Assembly: GCA_964519145.1 (NCBI GenBank)
Contig: CAZFHL010000005.1
Coordinates: 1 to 23,868 of the forward strand
Length of the DNA stretch: 23,868 nucleotides
From: CAZFHL01 sp964519145
Lineage (GTDB): Bacteria; Patescibacteriota; Minisyncoccia; Phycocordibacterales; WO2-35-19
Direction of reading: 5' to 3'
This document shows, piece after piece, positions 13,365-22,234 of the stretch. Positions within the stretch are counted from its first letter, which is position 1. Each line of letters begins with the position of its first letter. The position numbers were made by a program, and so were the translations under genes. A model generated the notes under the pieces. The model worked only from the letters and a program-made list of their open reading frames with translations, was not told where the DNA came from and searched no databases.

Positions 13365-13464
13365 NNNNNNNNNNNNNNNNNNNNNNNNNNNNNNNNNNNN
13401 NNNNNNNNNNNNNNNNNNNNNNNNNNNNNNNNNNNNNNNNNNNNNNNNNNNNNNNNNNNNNNNN
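13365..13464. other. Assembly gap (100 N) inside the surface-protein gene
   Basis: Exactly 100 N, the conventional placeholder for a gap of unknown size. DUF11-like sequence stands on both sides: a complete repeat ends before it and the tail of another follows. Near-identical tandem repeats may have caused the break. Confidence 0.98.
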
Positions 13465-15373
13465 CTTTGTTTACTTCAGATGAAGCCACTAAAGAATTTG
13501 TGATTTGAGGGAGGAGACATTTAGGTAATTTAACTTCCACATCTACAGCAGATGAATTGTTTAGATTATTAGTGTCTTCTTCTAATGCAGAAACAGTAGC
13601 TAGATTATGAATAAGATAATCTGTAGCAAAAGAAACATCAGATTTTACTTTTGCATTTATAAACAACATCTCTGTTGCACCATTTTCCATATCACCTATT
13701 TCCCAAGTCGCATTTTGATTATTATAAACTCCTTTCGTTGTAGAAGCTGAAACAAAATCTAATAAACTTGATAGATTATCTACAGCTTTTACATTTGTCG
13801 CCTTATCACCACCTAAATTCTTTACTTTCACTGTATAAATAATGTTTTCTGATTGTTTAGGAGTTACATTATTTACAGTTTTAGTAATTTCTAAATCAGA
13901 ATATTTTTTAGCAATTGTAGTACCACAAACAGATTCTATATTTCCTATAACAAAATCATGCCCATCTCTACTTGTAAGATCTATTTCAAAAACTATAGCT
14001 CCTACTTTTGTAAAATCAGCTCCATTTCCAAGATCTTTAGTAAATTCAGAAAATTTAATTTCTTTAGATAAAATTGCAGAAGGTGCTCCATATAAAGAAA
14101 CTTTTGCAAAAGAAGAATTATTCACATCAGAATATACAGTTACTTTTATTGGAATATTTTTGTTATCTGTAAAGTCAGCGCCATATTTAAATTTAATAGC
14201 ATCTCTTGCACCATTTAAAGATAAGTTTAAATTATTCAATCCTGAATAATTTATTTTATTTGCATCATTGTCTGTACCATCCCAAGACAAAATCACAGTG
14301 CTATTGTCCTGAGCACCATTGTCTATAGAAAAGAATTTACCAATACCTGTGTAATTTATTATATTTGAGTAAGAAGTATTACCATTTGAATTATGTACTA
14401 TATCTAATTCTCCACCTATACTATCCCCTGTATTCATTGATACATAACTTTTGATAGAACCTATGTTTGTATTATAGTTTGTGATCCTAGAAGATGGATT
14501 TTGAAAACCATCTATAACCAATTCTGTACATACGCCACTAACTGTTTTTTCTTTTATTACAACTGTTCTTGTGGCAGTTGCACTCAATCCACCACTATCT
14601 ACAACACTGTATTCAATTGTATAACTACCAACAGTTGCTGAAGAAAAATTACCAATTATTGAAACTTTATTTGTTATATCACCATCTTCTTTATCGGTAG
14701 CTGTAAAACCAGGTTCAGTTATATTATCACCCACATATGCAATAAAAGGACTTGGTTCTGTCAAAGTAATAACAGGTGGAGTATTTATATTACAATTTGC
14801 ATTTACATCTAACTTATACATCAATCCAGCAGGATTATTATAAGCCGTTATACCATCAAAAGGAGTCACAGAATGATTTGTGACTTCAATAATTAAATTA
14901 TTTTCCCCATTTTTAATAAAAGAAGCAACATTTATAACATCTTGCTCCATATCATTTGAATTACCTTGAGCTATCCCGCTATCTGCAACCAAAGCATTGT
15001 TTATCCAAATTTTATAATAATCATCTGCCGCTATATACAAATTAGCAGAATTTATATTTCCATCGAATGAGAAATTTTTTGAAAATGTTTTAGTAGTTGT
15101 ACCAACAAAATCTTGAACTACAGATTCTGACCAAATCCATGTTGCTGAAGGTATGCTTGCTGTCCATAGAGGATGGATAAATTCTATAGGCACAGCATTA
15201 TGTCCATCTACCATATCAGAAGTATTACTCAAAACTGAAATAGAACAATCAGTTTGATTGTTATTATTCGCACTTACCGAAATAACAGAGACTGGCACCA
15301 AAGTAGAAAACACTGCTAAAAGCAGTATTGCGCTTACGGTTTTAGAAAATTTTTGTATTAATGATTTGGTCAT
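13465..15373 (-). CDS. N-terminal part of large secreted DUF11 surface protein (3' end in assembly gap)
   Basis: About 636 residues are visible. I start at the ATG at 15371-15373 (MTKSLIQKF). The frame extends upstream to a TTG at 15400, but the ATG gives a clean signal peptide: KFSKTVSAILLLAVFSTLVPVS, with a likely cut near residue 35. Then come a galactose-binding-like jelly roll (about 75-190, ANLYIAADDYYKIWINN), an Ig-like DUF5011 domain (about 199-274, GFTATDKEDGDITNKV) and a domain of about 200 residues resembling a carbohydrate-binding beta-sandwich (285-483). Next is a DUF11 repeat (about 491-615, DLEITKTVNN to LATVSAL). Such proteins are exported and cell-wall or membrane bound. The C-terminal part lies at 12262-13364 beyond the gap. 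No catalytic motif is seen, so binding or structural roles are most likely. Confidence 0.88.
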
Positions 15374-15712
15374 GTTTTTTCCATTATCCACATTTTGCAA
15401 AGGTGGTCAAGATTTTTAATAATTTATTAACAAATATAGTATAACAATTTATTCTTTGTATGTCAAATTTATATAATTTTATATATTTATAAAGGACACA
15501 CATAAAACCTTTATTTATAAGCATATTTTTTAAAAATACCGAACTTAGATTAAATTTTGTTTTTTAAAATTTAAATAATGTCTTTTATTTAAATTTTTCA
15601 GCCTTATTTACAAGGTTTATATAAAGGACATTATTCTAGTGTATGACCTTTATAAAGCAGGAAGTCTTTTACAACTTTAACTTTACCTCTATTTAATATA
15701 CAATTTATAATT
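15374..15712. promoter_or_regulatory. Divergent spacer with two related TATAAAGG hairpins
   Basis: This 339-base, very AT-rich spacer separates the divergent surface-protein and valS genes. It holds two related inverted repeats: TATAAAGG (15488-15495) with CCTTTAT (15508-15514), and TATAAAGG (15620-15627) with CCTTTATA (15647-15654). Both begin TATAAAGGACA, 132 bases apart. They may be operators or leader hairpins. No T-box sequence (AGGGTGGNACCGCG) is present before valS. No ORF is supported. Confidence 0.5.
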
Positions 15713-17905
15713 ATGAATAATAAAGAAGTTAAATTAACAAAACCTTATAACCCAAAAGACACAGAAGATAGAATCTACTCAGCTTGGAAAGAGAGTGATT
15801 TCTTTAATCCTGATACTTGTATAGAAAAAGGTGTGACAAAACCAGATTCCCCTCACTTTTCAATAGTTCTCCCTCCTCCAAATGTGACAGGTACACTCCA
15901 TATGGGTAGTGCATATATGATCGCTCTTGAAGATATAATGGTCAGATATAGTAGAATGAAAGGTATGCGAACTCTTTGGATTCCAGGAACAGACCATGCT
16001 GCCATAGCCACCCAGTCAAAAGTAGAAAAAGAAATCCAAAAAAAAGAAGGAAAAAATAGGTTTGACCTTGGTAGAGAAGAGATGCTTAAACGAATAGAGT
16101 TATTTGCAAAAGAAAGTCACGACACCATAGTCTCACAGATTATAAAACTAGGAGCTTCACTTGACTGGTCAAGAGAAGCTTTTACACTTGATGAAAAAAG
16201 AAACTTGGCTGTAAAAACTGCTTTTAAAAAAATGTTTGATACTGGAATTATTTATAGAGGACATAGGATTGTGAATTGGGACCCGAAAGGTCAAACCACT
16301 ATCTCTGATGATGAACTGGTTTATGCGGAAGAAAAAGCTACTCTATATTATTTAAAATATGGACCATTTACTATCTCAACTGCAAGACCTGAAACAAAGT
16401 TTGGAGATAAATATGTAGTGATCCATCCAAAAGATGAAAGATATAAAGAATACAAGCATAACCAAAAAATAGAGTTGGAATGGATCAATGGACCTATCAC
16501 CGCAACCGTTATAAAAGATGAATCAATAGATATGGAATTTGGAACAGGCGTGATGACTATTACCCCATGGCATGACAAGGTTGATTTTGAAATAGCAGAA
16601 AGACATAAATTAGAAAAACAGCAGGTAATAGATAAATATGGAAAGCTACTAGATATTGCTGGCGAATTTGCTGGTATAAAAATAAAAGATGCCAGAGAAA
16701 AAATAGTAGAAAAACTAAATCAGAAAGGTTTAATTGTTAAAACAGAAGAATATACTCACAACATAGCGACAGCCGAGAGAACTGGTGGGGTTATTGAGCC
16801 ACAGATAATGGATCAGTGGTTTATAAATGTAAACAAAGAGTTTGAATACGAGTTTGACACATTGCCAAATATAAAAAAAGGAGAGAAAGTTAGTTTAAAA
16901 AAACTAATGCTATCTGTTATAAAAGAAAATAGTCAAAGTATCAACATAATCCCAGACAGGTTTGAGAAAATATATAAGCATTGGATAGAAAACCTCAATG
17001 ACTGGTGTATATCGAGGCAAATATGGTATGGACACAGAATACCAGTTTGGTACAGAGGTGATGAAGTCTACTGTGATATAGAAGCGCCAAAAGAAGCCGG
17101 GTTTATACAAGACGAAGACACACTAGATACTTGGTTTTCATCTGGACTTTGGACATTTTCAACTCTTGGTTGGCCTGAGAAAGACAAGGATCTACAATAT
17201 CACCCAACAACCGTACTAGAAACAGGCTATGATATTCTTTTCTTTTGGGTTGCAAGAATGATTCTAATGTCAACTTATTTACTTGGCCAAGTACCTTTTC
17301 AAACTGTATATTTACATGGTTTAGTTAGAGATGGTCAAGGTAGAAAGATAAGCAAATCTCTCGGAAATAATATAGATCCAGTAAATATGATAGAAAAATA
17401 TGGAGCAGATGCGGTTAGGATGGCACTGATTGTTGCCGTTGGTCCAGGAAATGATAGTAAGATGTCTGAGGAAAAGTGTAAGGCCTATAAACTCTTTGCA
17501 AATAAAATCTGGAACATTGCTAGATTTATCAAAACCTCAACTGAAAAAATAGAGGGCAATATTCCCCTATCTCCCGAAAACCAAAAATTAGTAGATGATT
17601 TTGATAAATTAATAAAAGAAATAACAAAGGAGATGGAGGAGTTTAGATTTTATTTAGTATCTGAAAAACTATACAACTTTATATGGCGTGAATTGGCAGA
17701 CAAAATACTTGAAGAAAGTAAGCCTATTTTATCTGGACAAAATGAAGAAGCTAAAAAAGAAAGATCTTTTGTGTTAAATTATATTTTAAAAAATTCATTA
17801 AAAGCATTGCATCCTTTTATGCCATTTATCACAGAAGAACTTTGGAGTATTTTAGAATATGGGGATAAAATGCTTATCGTTGAAAGCTGGCCTGTGGTAG
17901 AATAA
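15713..17905 (+). CDS. valS: Valyl-tRNA synthetase (short form)
   Basis: ValRS charges tRNA-Val and edits mischarged threonine. The protein has 730 residues against roughly 860-950 in most bacteria. The class I signatures are PPPNVTGTLHMGSAYM, with the HIGH motif as HMGS at 63-66, and KISKS at 545-549 (GRKISKSLGNNIDPV). Other ValRS blocks are WIPGTDHAAIATQ, the editing-domain motif TISTARPETKFGDKYVVIHP with GTGVMTITPWHDKVDFEIA, and NWCISRQ-type DWCISRQIWYGHRIPVWY. The anticodon-binding helical domain is present (FANKIWNIARF to PFMPFITEELWSIL), but the protein stops right after it and lacks the usual C-terminal coiled-coil arm. The TAA is followed after five bases by the PrsW-like gene. There is no Shine-Dalgarno at the ATG. 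Confidence 0.97.
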   Translation: MNNKEVKLTKPYNPKDTEDRIYSAWKESDFFNPDTCIEKGVTKPDSPHFSIVLPPPNVTGTLHMGSAYMIALEDIMVRYSRMKGMRTLWIPGTDHAAIATQSKVEKEIQKKEGKNRFDLGREEMLKRIELFAKESHDTIVSQIIKLGASLDWSREAFTLDEKRNLAVKTAFKKMFDTGIIYRGHRIVNWDPKGQTTISDDELVYAEEKATLYYLKYGPFTISTARPETKFGDKYVVIHPKDERYKEYKHNQKIELEWINGPITATVIKDESIDMEFGTGVMTITPWHDKVDFEIAERHKLEKQQVIDKYGKLLDIAGEFAGIKIKDAREKIVEKLNQKGLIVKTEEYTHNIATAERTGGVIEPQIMDQWFINVNKEFEYEFDTLPNIKKGEKVSLKKLMLSVIKENSQSINIIPDRFEKIYKHWIENLNDWCISRQIWYGHRIPVWYRGDEVYCDIEAPKEAGFIQDEDTLDTWFSSGLWTFSTLGWPEKDKDLQYHPTTVLETGYDILFFWVARMILMSTYLLGQVPFQTVYLHGLVRDGQGRKISKSLGNNIDPVNMIEKYGADAVRMALIVAVGPGNDSKMSEEKCKAYKLFANKIWNIARFIKTSTEKIEGNIPLSPENQKLVDDFDKLIKEITKEMEEFRFYLVSEKLYNFIWRELADKILEESKPILSGQNEEAKKERSFVLNYILKNSLKALHPFMPFITEELWSILEYGDKMLIVESWPVVE

Positions 17906-17910
17906 TAGGC

Positions 17911-18597
17911 ATGTCGGCTTTATCTACTATACTCATTTCTATGTTAGGTGGGATTTTGCCTGCCCTACTTTGGCTTTGGTTTTGGCTTAAAGAAGATCGT
18001 CTCCACCCTGAGCCTAAAATAAGAATTGTTTTTGTTTTTATAATTGGTATGCTCTCTGTGTTTATAGTACTACCATTAGAAAAATTGGCTTTTGCACTTA
18101 CAATGCAACAAATCACAACCTTTACTATTTTGATATGGGCACTAATAGAAGAAGTGTGCAAATATTTAAGTGCATACATAAGCTCACTCAAAAAATCTGA
18201 TATGGACGAACCAATAGACGCGGTGATATATATGATCACTTCAGCGCTTGGTTTCTCTGCATTAGAAAATACTTTATTTATATCAAAACTTATTGATACA
18301 AGATTGTTTTCTGAAAGCATAATAACCGGAAATTCAAGATTTTTAGGAGCAACACTTTTACATGTAGCCTCTTCAGCTATAATCGGAGTTTTTATGGCTT
18401 TTGCTTATTACAAAAAACCAAAAATAAAAAAAATATTTTTGTTCACAGGCTTACTACTGGCAACCATATTGCATACAATCTTTAATTTGCTTATAATTAA
18501 ACTTGAGAATGAAAGATTTTTTGTTTTTGCAGGTGTATGGGTTCTCATTATCTCAATAATACTCATTATAGAAAAAGTTAAAAAAGTTAAATCATAA
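17911..18597 (+). CDS. PrsW-family intramembrane metalloprotease
   Basis: The protein has 228 residues and about seven hydrophobic segments. The family motifs are in order: KEDRLHPEP (27-35) after the first helix, EEVCK (80-84, the EExxK glutamates), ALENTLF (117-123), HVASS (151-155) and HTIFN (188-192). PrsW-type proteases cleave membrane proteins such as anti-sigma factors. The histidines and glutamates probably bind zinc. No anti-sigma substrate is in the window. The ATG lies five bases after the valS stop, so cotranscription is likely, and the downstream Hsp20 gene begins 18 bases after this stop. The family call is good, and the substrate is unknown. Confidence 0.88.
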   Translation: MSALSTILISMLGGILPALLWLWFWLKEDRLHPEPKIRIVFVFIIGMLSVFIVLPLEKLAFALTMQQITTFTILIWALIEEVCKYLSAYISSLKKSDMDEPIDAVIYMITSALGFSALENTLFISKLIDTRLFSESIITGNSRFLGATLLHVASSAIIGVFMAFAYYKKPKIKKIFLFTGLLLATILHTIFNLLIIKLENERFFVFAGVWVLIISIILIIEKVKKVKS

Positions 18598-18615
18598 TAA
18601 TTAATTAAAAATAAA

Positions 18616-19071
18616 ATGCCAAAAGAAAAAAAATCATTTTTCGAAAGGATAACAGGTGCGATATCAATTCCTGAAGAAGAAATAGATAACGAAGAAATGT
18701 TTGATAATCAAATATCAAACAAGTGGAATAACGAACCAGAAGAAGGCGAGCTTTCTGTTGATGTTTATCAAAATTCAAACGAAATAATAATTAAAACGAT
18801 GGTGGCAGGCGTAAAGCCAGAAGATCTTGATGTTTCTATTACTAGAGACATGGTCACTATAAAAGGCAAAAGAGAGACTGAAAAGATAGTAGCGGATGAA
18901 GACTATTTTCATAGAGAGTTATATTGGGGTACTTTTTCAAGAAGCATAGTTTTACCAGAAGAAATAGATGTAGACAGCTCAGATGCCATAGAAAAGCACG
19001 GGCTCTTAATAATCAAACTTCCAAAACTAGACAAAAACAGATCAACCAGACTAAAAGTTAAGGGGAATTAG
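18616..19071 (+). CDS. Small heat shock protein, Hsp20/alpha-crystallin family
   Basis: This is an ATP-independent holdase that keeps unfolding proteins soluble. The 151 residues comprise an acidic N-terminal arm (about 1-44, with PEEEIDNEEMFDN) and an alpha-crystallin domain (about 45-140). Family marks are LSVDVYQNSNEIIIKTMVAGVKPEDLDVSI, the ERE-like FHRELYWGTFSRSIVLP, and the HGLLIIKLPK strand (128-137). The C-terminal tail is short and shows no clear IxI motif; it ends TRLKVKGN. No ribosome site is visible at the ATG, so it probably depends on the upstream PrsW-like gene. The next gene starts four bases after its stop. Confidence 0.93.
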   Translation: MPKEKKSFFERITGAISIPEEEIDNEEMFDNQISNKWNNEPEEGELSVDVYQNSNEIIIKTMVAGVKPEDLDVSITRDMVTIKGKRETEKIVADEDYFHRELYWGTFSRSIVLPEEIDVDSSDAIEKHGLLIIKLPKLDKNRSTRLKVKGN

Positions 19072-19075
19072 TTAG

Positions 19076-19843
19076 ATGTACAGACAAATTACAGCAGAAG
19101 AGCATAAACTTCATTTTGAATTAGATAAAGATTATAAAGTCGATGGTTTTTTGGTATATGGTACTTATAAAAAAGATTCTTATGAACTTGTAAAACAAGC
19201 TTTCCTAAATATTGATAATTCAGCACAGTGTAAATTTATAGATTATGAATTTCTCAATTCTATTTTAGAAATTAAAATTGGTGATAAAAATTATTGGTTT
19301 GTCATTTCTTATGGTGGTGCACTACTTAGTGAATATACACACCTTGCTTGTATTTTTGGGAGTAGAAAAAATATTTTGATTGGTAGTTGTGGTGGTTTAA
19401 AAAAAGGTGGTAAAAGCGGAGAAATAATCATACCAAACTATAGCTTTGGAGAAGAAAGTTCTGCTAAGGTATACCAAAAAGAAACAAATAATCACTATTC
19501 TGATGAAAAACTGAACGAACGACTATCTATTGAATTAAAAAATAATGAATATACTATTTATAACGAACCAATAGTAACCTGCCAAGCAATGATGGGAGAA
19601 ACTTGGGAAGATATCCTCTTATGGTCAAAACAAGGATATGCTGGTGTAGAAATGGAATCATCCACTCTTTTTGCAGTATCAAATCATTTTAATGTTCCAG
19701 CATCTGCGATAATTAGAATTGGTGATAATCTTATTGAAAAGCAAACTGTTCGAGATGAAGAATATAAAGATGCAAAAGAAATAAGGAGAAAAATAATGGG
19801 CGATATTATAAAAATCTCTATTTTAGAATTGATTAAGGATTAA
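19076..19843 (+). CDS. Nucleoside phosphorylase (PNP/UDP phosphorylase family)
   Basis: The protein has 255 residues and fits the PNP_UDP_1 fold, whose members split nucleosides with phosphate to base and ribose 1-phosphate. Visible signatures are ISYGGALLSEY, the glycine-rich LIGSCGGLKKGGKSGEIIIP (101-120), and GVEMESSTLFAVSNHFNVPASAI (190-212), the EMEaa..ALFAVA motif that contacts the ribose. D217 in RIGDN takes the place of the catalytic aspartate seen in family members that use purines (SD/GD). The exact substrate cannot be read from this. AAGGGG inside the end of the Hsp20 gene, about 11 bases upstream, may serve as ribosome site. It is the last gene of the plus-strand run that begins with valS. 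Confidence 0.9.
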   Translation: MYRQITAEEHKLHFELDKDYKVDGFLVYGTYKKDSYELVKQAFLNIDNSAQCKFIDYEFLNSILEIKIGDKNYWFVISYGGALLSEYTHLACIFGSRKNILIGSCGGLKKGGKSGEIIIPNYSFGEESSAKVYQKETNNHYSDEKLNERLSIELKNNEYTIYNEPIVTCQAMMGETWEDILLWSKQGYAGVEMESSTLFAVSNHFNVPASAIIRIGDNLIEKQTVRDEEYKDAKEIRRKIMGDIIKISILELIKD

Positions 19844-20030
19844 GTTTGTAAAGTATTAGAAAAATCAATTATATTATATCTAAAATAATATTCGTTAATT
19901 CTTAAGAAAATAGAATAATGTAAATAGGAAAAACAGTAAAGAGATAATAGGAAGATTGGACAACTTCGAGATTTAAGTCAATAAATAAAATAATAAAAAA
20001 ACAAAACTAAAGCCTTGTTTTTTGTAAACA

Positions 20031-20075
20031 AAAACACTATTCAAATAGACAGTCGGTCTATTTGAATAGTGTTTT
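20031..20075. terminator. Very strong bidirectional terminator
   Basis: AAAACACTATTCAAATAGAC (20031-20050), loop AGTCG, and its exact reverse complement (20056-20075): a 20-bp perfect stem. It stands between the phosphorylase gene (ends 19843) and the convergent gene ending at 20085. On the minus strand the stem is followed by TGTTT. The bases 19844-20030 hold nothing else that I can identify. Confidence 0.85.
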
Positions 20076-20084
20076 AAAATACTC

Positions 20085-20732
20085 CTACTGAGCAGCAGCT
20101 AAAATGCGAGCAAGTTTCTTATTAGCTTCGTTTAAATCAAAAGCTAAAATTTCACACCTATCACTTAAATCCCTTCGCCACTCAGTAATTCGTCTAACTT
20201 CATCTTTATATTCAGCAACAACTTGAAGTAGACGAGCATTTTCTTGAAGTAACAAAATTCTCTCGCTTTCAAGCTCAGCTAGAGCTCTCTCTAACTCAGA
20301 ATTTGATCTTCCTTGTTGCACTCCGTCATAACTATATTCTGGACGAATTGCACCAGTCTTAACTTTATGCAAGAGAGCTCTGATATCCTCGAGGACAGTC
20401 CCCTCCATTCTCAAATCATAAAAAAGCTCCTGATGATTATGGTGAGTCCTACATCTAGGCATCAATTCACACTTAGCTTTTCCAAAAAAATAAACACCTG
20501 ATTCCCTTTGACCCATACAAGGAATAGATTCACTATAAGTAATCCACTCAATAAACTCTCTAAATTCTTCTGGAATTTCTCTGCAGACATTCCAAGTGAT
20601 GTGCATACATCCACTAGATACAAATATATACATATCATTGATGCTCATCTCTTGATTGCCGGATTGATTAATTTTAATTTTAAATCCAGAAAAATTATAG
20701 ATCTTGTCATTTAAGTATAAATTTACGGTCAT
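20085..20732 (-). CDS. Unknown protein: Cys/His-containing domain plus C-terminal coiled coil
   Basis: I do not recognise this 215-residue protein. Residues 1-130 look like a mixed domain with several cysteines and a Cys/His cluster, KCELMPRCRTHHNHQ (about 87-101: C88, C94, H97, H98, H100), which could bind a metal. Residues about 145-212 are a long heptad-rich coiled coil (ELERALAELESERILLLQEN, then RRDLSDRCEILAFDLNEANKKL). AGGAAAAA directly upstream supports the ATG at 20730-20732. The coding strand is less AT-rich than its neighbours, which may indicate later acquisition. Neighbouring genes give no hint of function. A phage or mobile-element origin is possible but unsupported. Confidence 0.7.
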   Translation of the reverse strand: MTVNLYLNDKIYNFSGFKIKINQSGNQEMSINDMYIFVSSGCMHITWNVCREIPEEFREFIEWITYSESIPCMGQRESGVYFFGKAKCELMPRCRTHHNHQELFYDLRMEGTVLEDIRALLHKVKTGAIRPEYSYDGVQQGRSNSELERALAELESERILLLQENARLLQVVAEYKDEVRRITEWRRDLSDRCEILAFDLNEANKKLARILAAAQ

Positions 20733-20874
20733 TTTTTCCTTTCCAGATGTTCAGGAATTAAACATGCCAATTGGCCAATTTATTCCACAAACATTCTAAT
20801 CATAATATAATCATAAAAAGTATTTTATGTCAACTATATAGTCTTTTAAAAACCAAAATATCTGGATTTTATAT

Positions 20875-20950
20875 TGGTGCCGAGACCCAGGTTCGAACTG
20901 GGGACCTATTCCTCTTCAGGGAAGCGCTCTACCAACTGAGCTATCTCGGC
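20875..20950 (-). tRNA. tRNA-Phe (GAA), CCA encoded
   Basis: A 76-nt cloverleaf on the minus strand, including ACCA at the 3' end. It has acceptor GCCGAGA/TCTCGGC, D arm GCTC-AGTTGGTA-GAGC, anticodon arm CTTCC-CTGAAGA-GGAAT (anticodon GAA, first pair mismatched C-U), and T arm CCCAG-TTCGAAC-CTGGG. It is the only one of the three tRNAs here with an encoded CCA. The rest of the spacer (20733-20874 and 20951-21047) holds only a short palindrome, GCCAATTGGC, at 20766-20775. Confidence 0.96.
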
Positions 20951-21047
20951 AAATGTTAAGTTTTAATTATAATCTAAAAAATGATTATACTCCTATCAAA
21001 AATTTAATAAGAGAAATACTCTAAATTAAACCTCTTTTAATTTAGCA

Positions 21048-21293
21048 TTAATTTAACAAATTTCCAAATTGTTTTAAATCCGTTTTTAAAGAGCCATAAA
21101 TGTCTATAGCACCATCTAAATATGGTTCTATGTAGTAATAAAGACCTATAGAAACAGCCAAAATAGCTGTCCAATATAATATTTTGACCACCCTACCCCA
21201 CATCATACCTCTTTTTATGGAATGAAGCATTCTATTGTTTTCCTCAGCTAATTCAAGAGTCTTTTTTATTATTTCTCTTTCTTCTGGTTGCAT
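21048..21293 (-). CDS. Small single-pass membrane protein, unknown function
   Basis: The protein has 81 residues. An amphipathic, acidic helix at the N-terminus (EEREIIKKTLELAEENNRML) is followed by a basic turn (HSIKRGMMWGRVVK), one membrane helix at about 38-55 (ILYWTAILAVSIGLYYYI), and a polar tail (KTDLKQFGNLLN). The basic residues before the helix favour an N-in orientation. Its start is 11 bases after the stop of the glutaredoxin-like gene, so it is the last member of a lemA-glutaredoxin-small protein run. I cannot assign a role. Confidence 0.75.
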   Translation of the reverse strand: MQPEEREIIKKTLELAEENNRMLHSIKRGMMWGRVVKILYWTAILAVSIGLYYYIEPYLDGAIDIYGSLKTDLKQFGNLLN

Positions 21294-21304
21294 AAATTTA
21301 CTTT

Positions 21305-21553
21305 TTAAACACCTAAAACAGATTCTACTTCTGACTGATCAAAACCTACCAAAACTTTGCCATTTATATCAATCACAGGTACACCCATTTGCCCGCTTTT
21401 TGTAAGCATTTCTTCTCTCTTTTCTAAGTCAGAAGCTACATTATATTCTGTATATTGTATACCCTTTTCTTTAAAATATTCTTTTGCCAATAAGCAAAAA
21501 TGACAAGTAGGGGTAGAATAAATTTTTATATCTTTTTTTATATCTGTATTCAT
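21305..21553 (-). CDS. Glutaredoxin-like (NrdH-type) thiol-disulfide protein
   Basis: This is an 82-residue single-domain thioredoxin-fold protein for dithiol electron transfer. The redox motif is TCHFC (C17 and C20) in KIYSTPTCHFCLLAKEYF, the cis-proline is in GVPVI (58-61), and the substrate-side loop is GFD near the C-terminus. The length and the GKVLVGFDQ motif match the NrdH/YruB-like glutaredoxins more than long thioredoxins. No signal peptide is present, so it is cytoplasmic. It lies 17 bases after the lemA stop. No ribonucleotide reductase gene is nearby, so the electron acceptor is unknown. Confidence 0.9.
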   Translation of the reverse strand: MNTDIKKDIKIYSTPTCHFCLLAKEYFKEKGIQYTEYNVASDLEKREEMLTKSGQMGVPVIDINGKVLVGFDQSEVESVLGV

Positions 21554-21570
21554 ATATTTATTAAATAATA

Positions 21571-22128
21571 TTAAAAACTAACATTAACAACTTCTCTTGC
21601 CTTTACATCATCATCTAGATCAAAAAATTCCATTTTAGAAAAACCAAATATTTTAGCAATCATATTTGATGGGAAAGTTTCTGTTGCAATATTCAAATCT
21701 CTAACATTTGTATTAAAGAATCTCCTAGATGCTTGTATTTTATTTTCTGTATCAGAAAGTTCTCTCTGAAGTTCTAAAAAGTTTGTATTTGCTTTCAGGT
21801 CTGGATAATTTTCAGATAATGCGAAAATAGATTTTAAAGTAGATGAAAGCATGTTTTCAGCTTGACTGTGGGCCCCTTGCGTCTCTACTTTCATAGCCAT
21901 ATTCCTAGCTTCAACGACTTTTTCTAAAGTAGAGCTTTCATGAATAGCATAACCTTTTACTGTATTTACTAAGTTTGGAATAAGTTCGTATCTTCTTTTT
22001 AATTGGACTTCGATATCACTCCAAGCCTCTTTTGCTTGATTTACCAACTTCACAAAACGATTGTAAGCAAAAACAAACCACAAAACAAGAATAGCAACTA
22101 AAATTAAAACAATAGTGATTAAATCCAT
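21571..22128 (-). CDS. LemA family protein
   Basis: The protein has 185 residues. Residues 3-21 (LITIVLILVAILVLWFVFA) form one N-terminal membrane helix, and the rest is a helical-bundle domain with the family signature YNRFVKLVNQAKEAWSDIEV (22-41), QLKRRYELIPNLVNTVKGYA and the later NTNVRDLNIATETFPSNMIAKIFGF. LemA proteins are membrane-anchored with the bulk probably outside; their molecular role is unclear. It is the first gene of a three-gene minus-strand run, directly downstream of rnpB. There is no Shine-Dalgarno at the ATG. In some bacteria LemA neighbours a TPM-domain or M48 peptidase gene, which is not the case here. Confidence 0.95.
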   Translation of the reverse strand: MDLITIVLILVAILVLWFVFAYNRFVKLVNQAKEAWSDIEVQLKRRYELIPNLVNTVKGYAIHESSTLEKVVEARNMAMKVETQGAHSQAENMLSSTLKSIFALSENYPDLKANTNFLELQRELSDTENKIQASRRFFNTNVRDLNIATETFPSNMIAKIFGFSKMEFFDLDDDVKAREVVNVSF

Positions 22129-22194
22129 AGTATTTTGTTTAAAATATAATGACTAAATATTAACATATATAAATTGTTATACCAAATTTTAGAT

Positions 22195-22218
22195 AAGGTT
22201 TTCTTGAGAAAGATTTTT
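22195..22218 (-). repeat. End remnant of the palindromic element
   Basis: These 24 bases differ at two positions from the reverse complement of the left end of element copy 2 (12131-12154). The conserved GAGAAAGA block is kept. The core and second arm are not seen nearby. It lies between rnpB and lemA. Confidence 0.5.
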
Positions 22219-22234
22219 GAAAGATACTCCATAT

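Noticed and set aside
13337..13464. Frameshift or premature end of the surface protein at the gap
   Set aside because: The frame offset arises from a 100-N placeholder and says nothing about the real sequence.
15640..15712. T-box riboswitch before valS
   Set aside because: No AGGGTGGNACCGCG sequence and no specifier-loop stem could be found.
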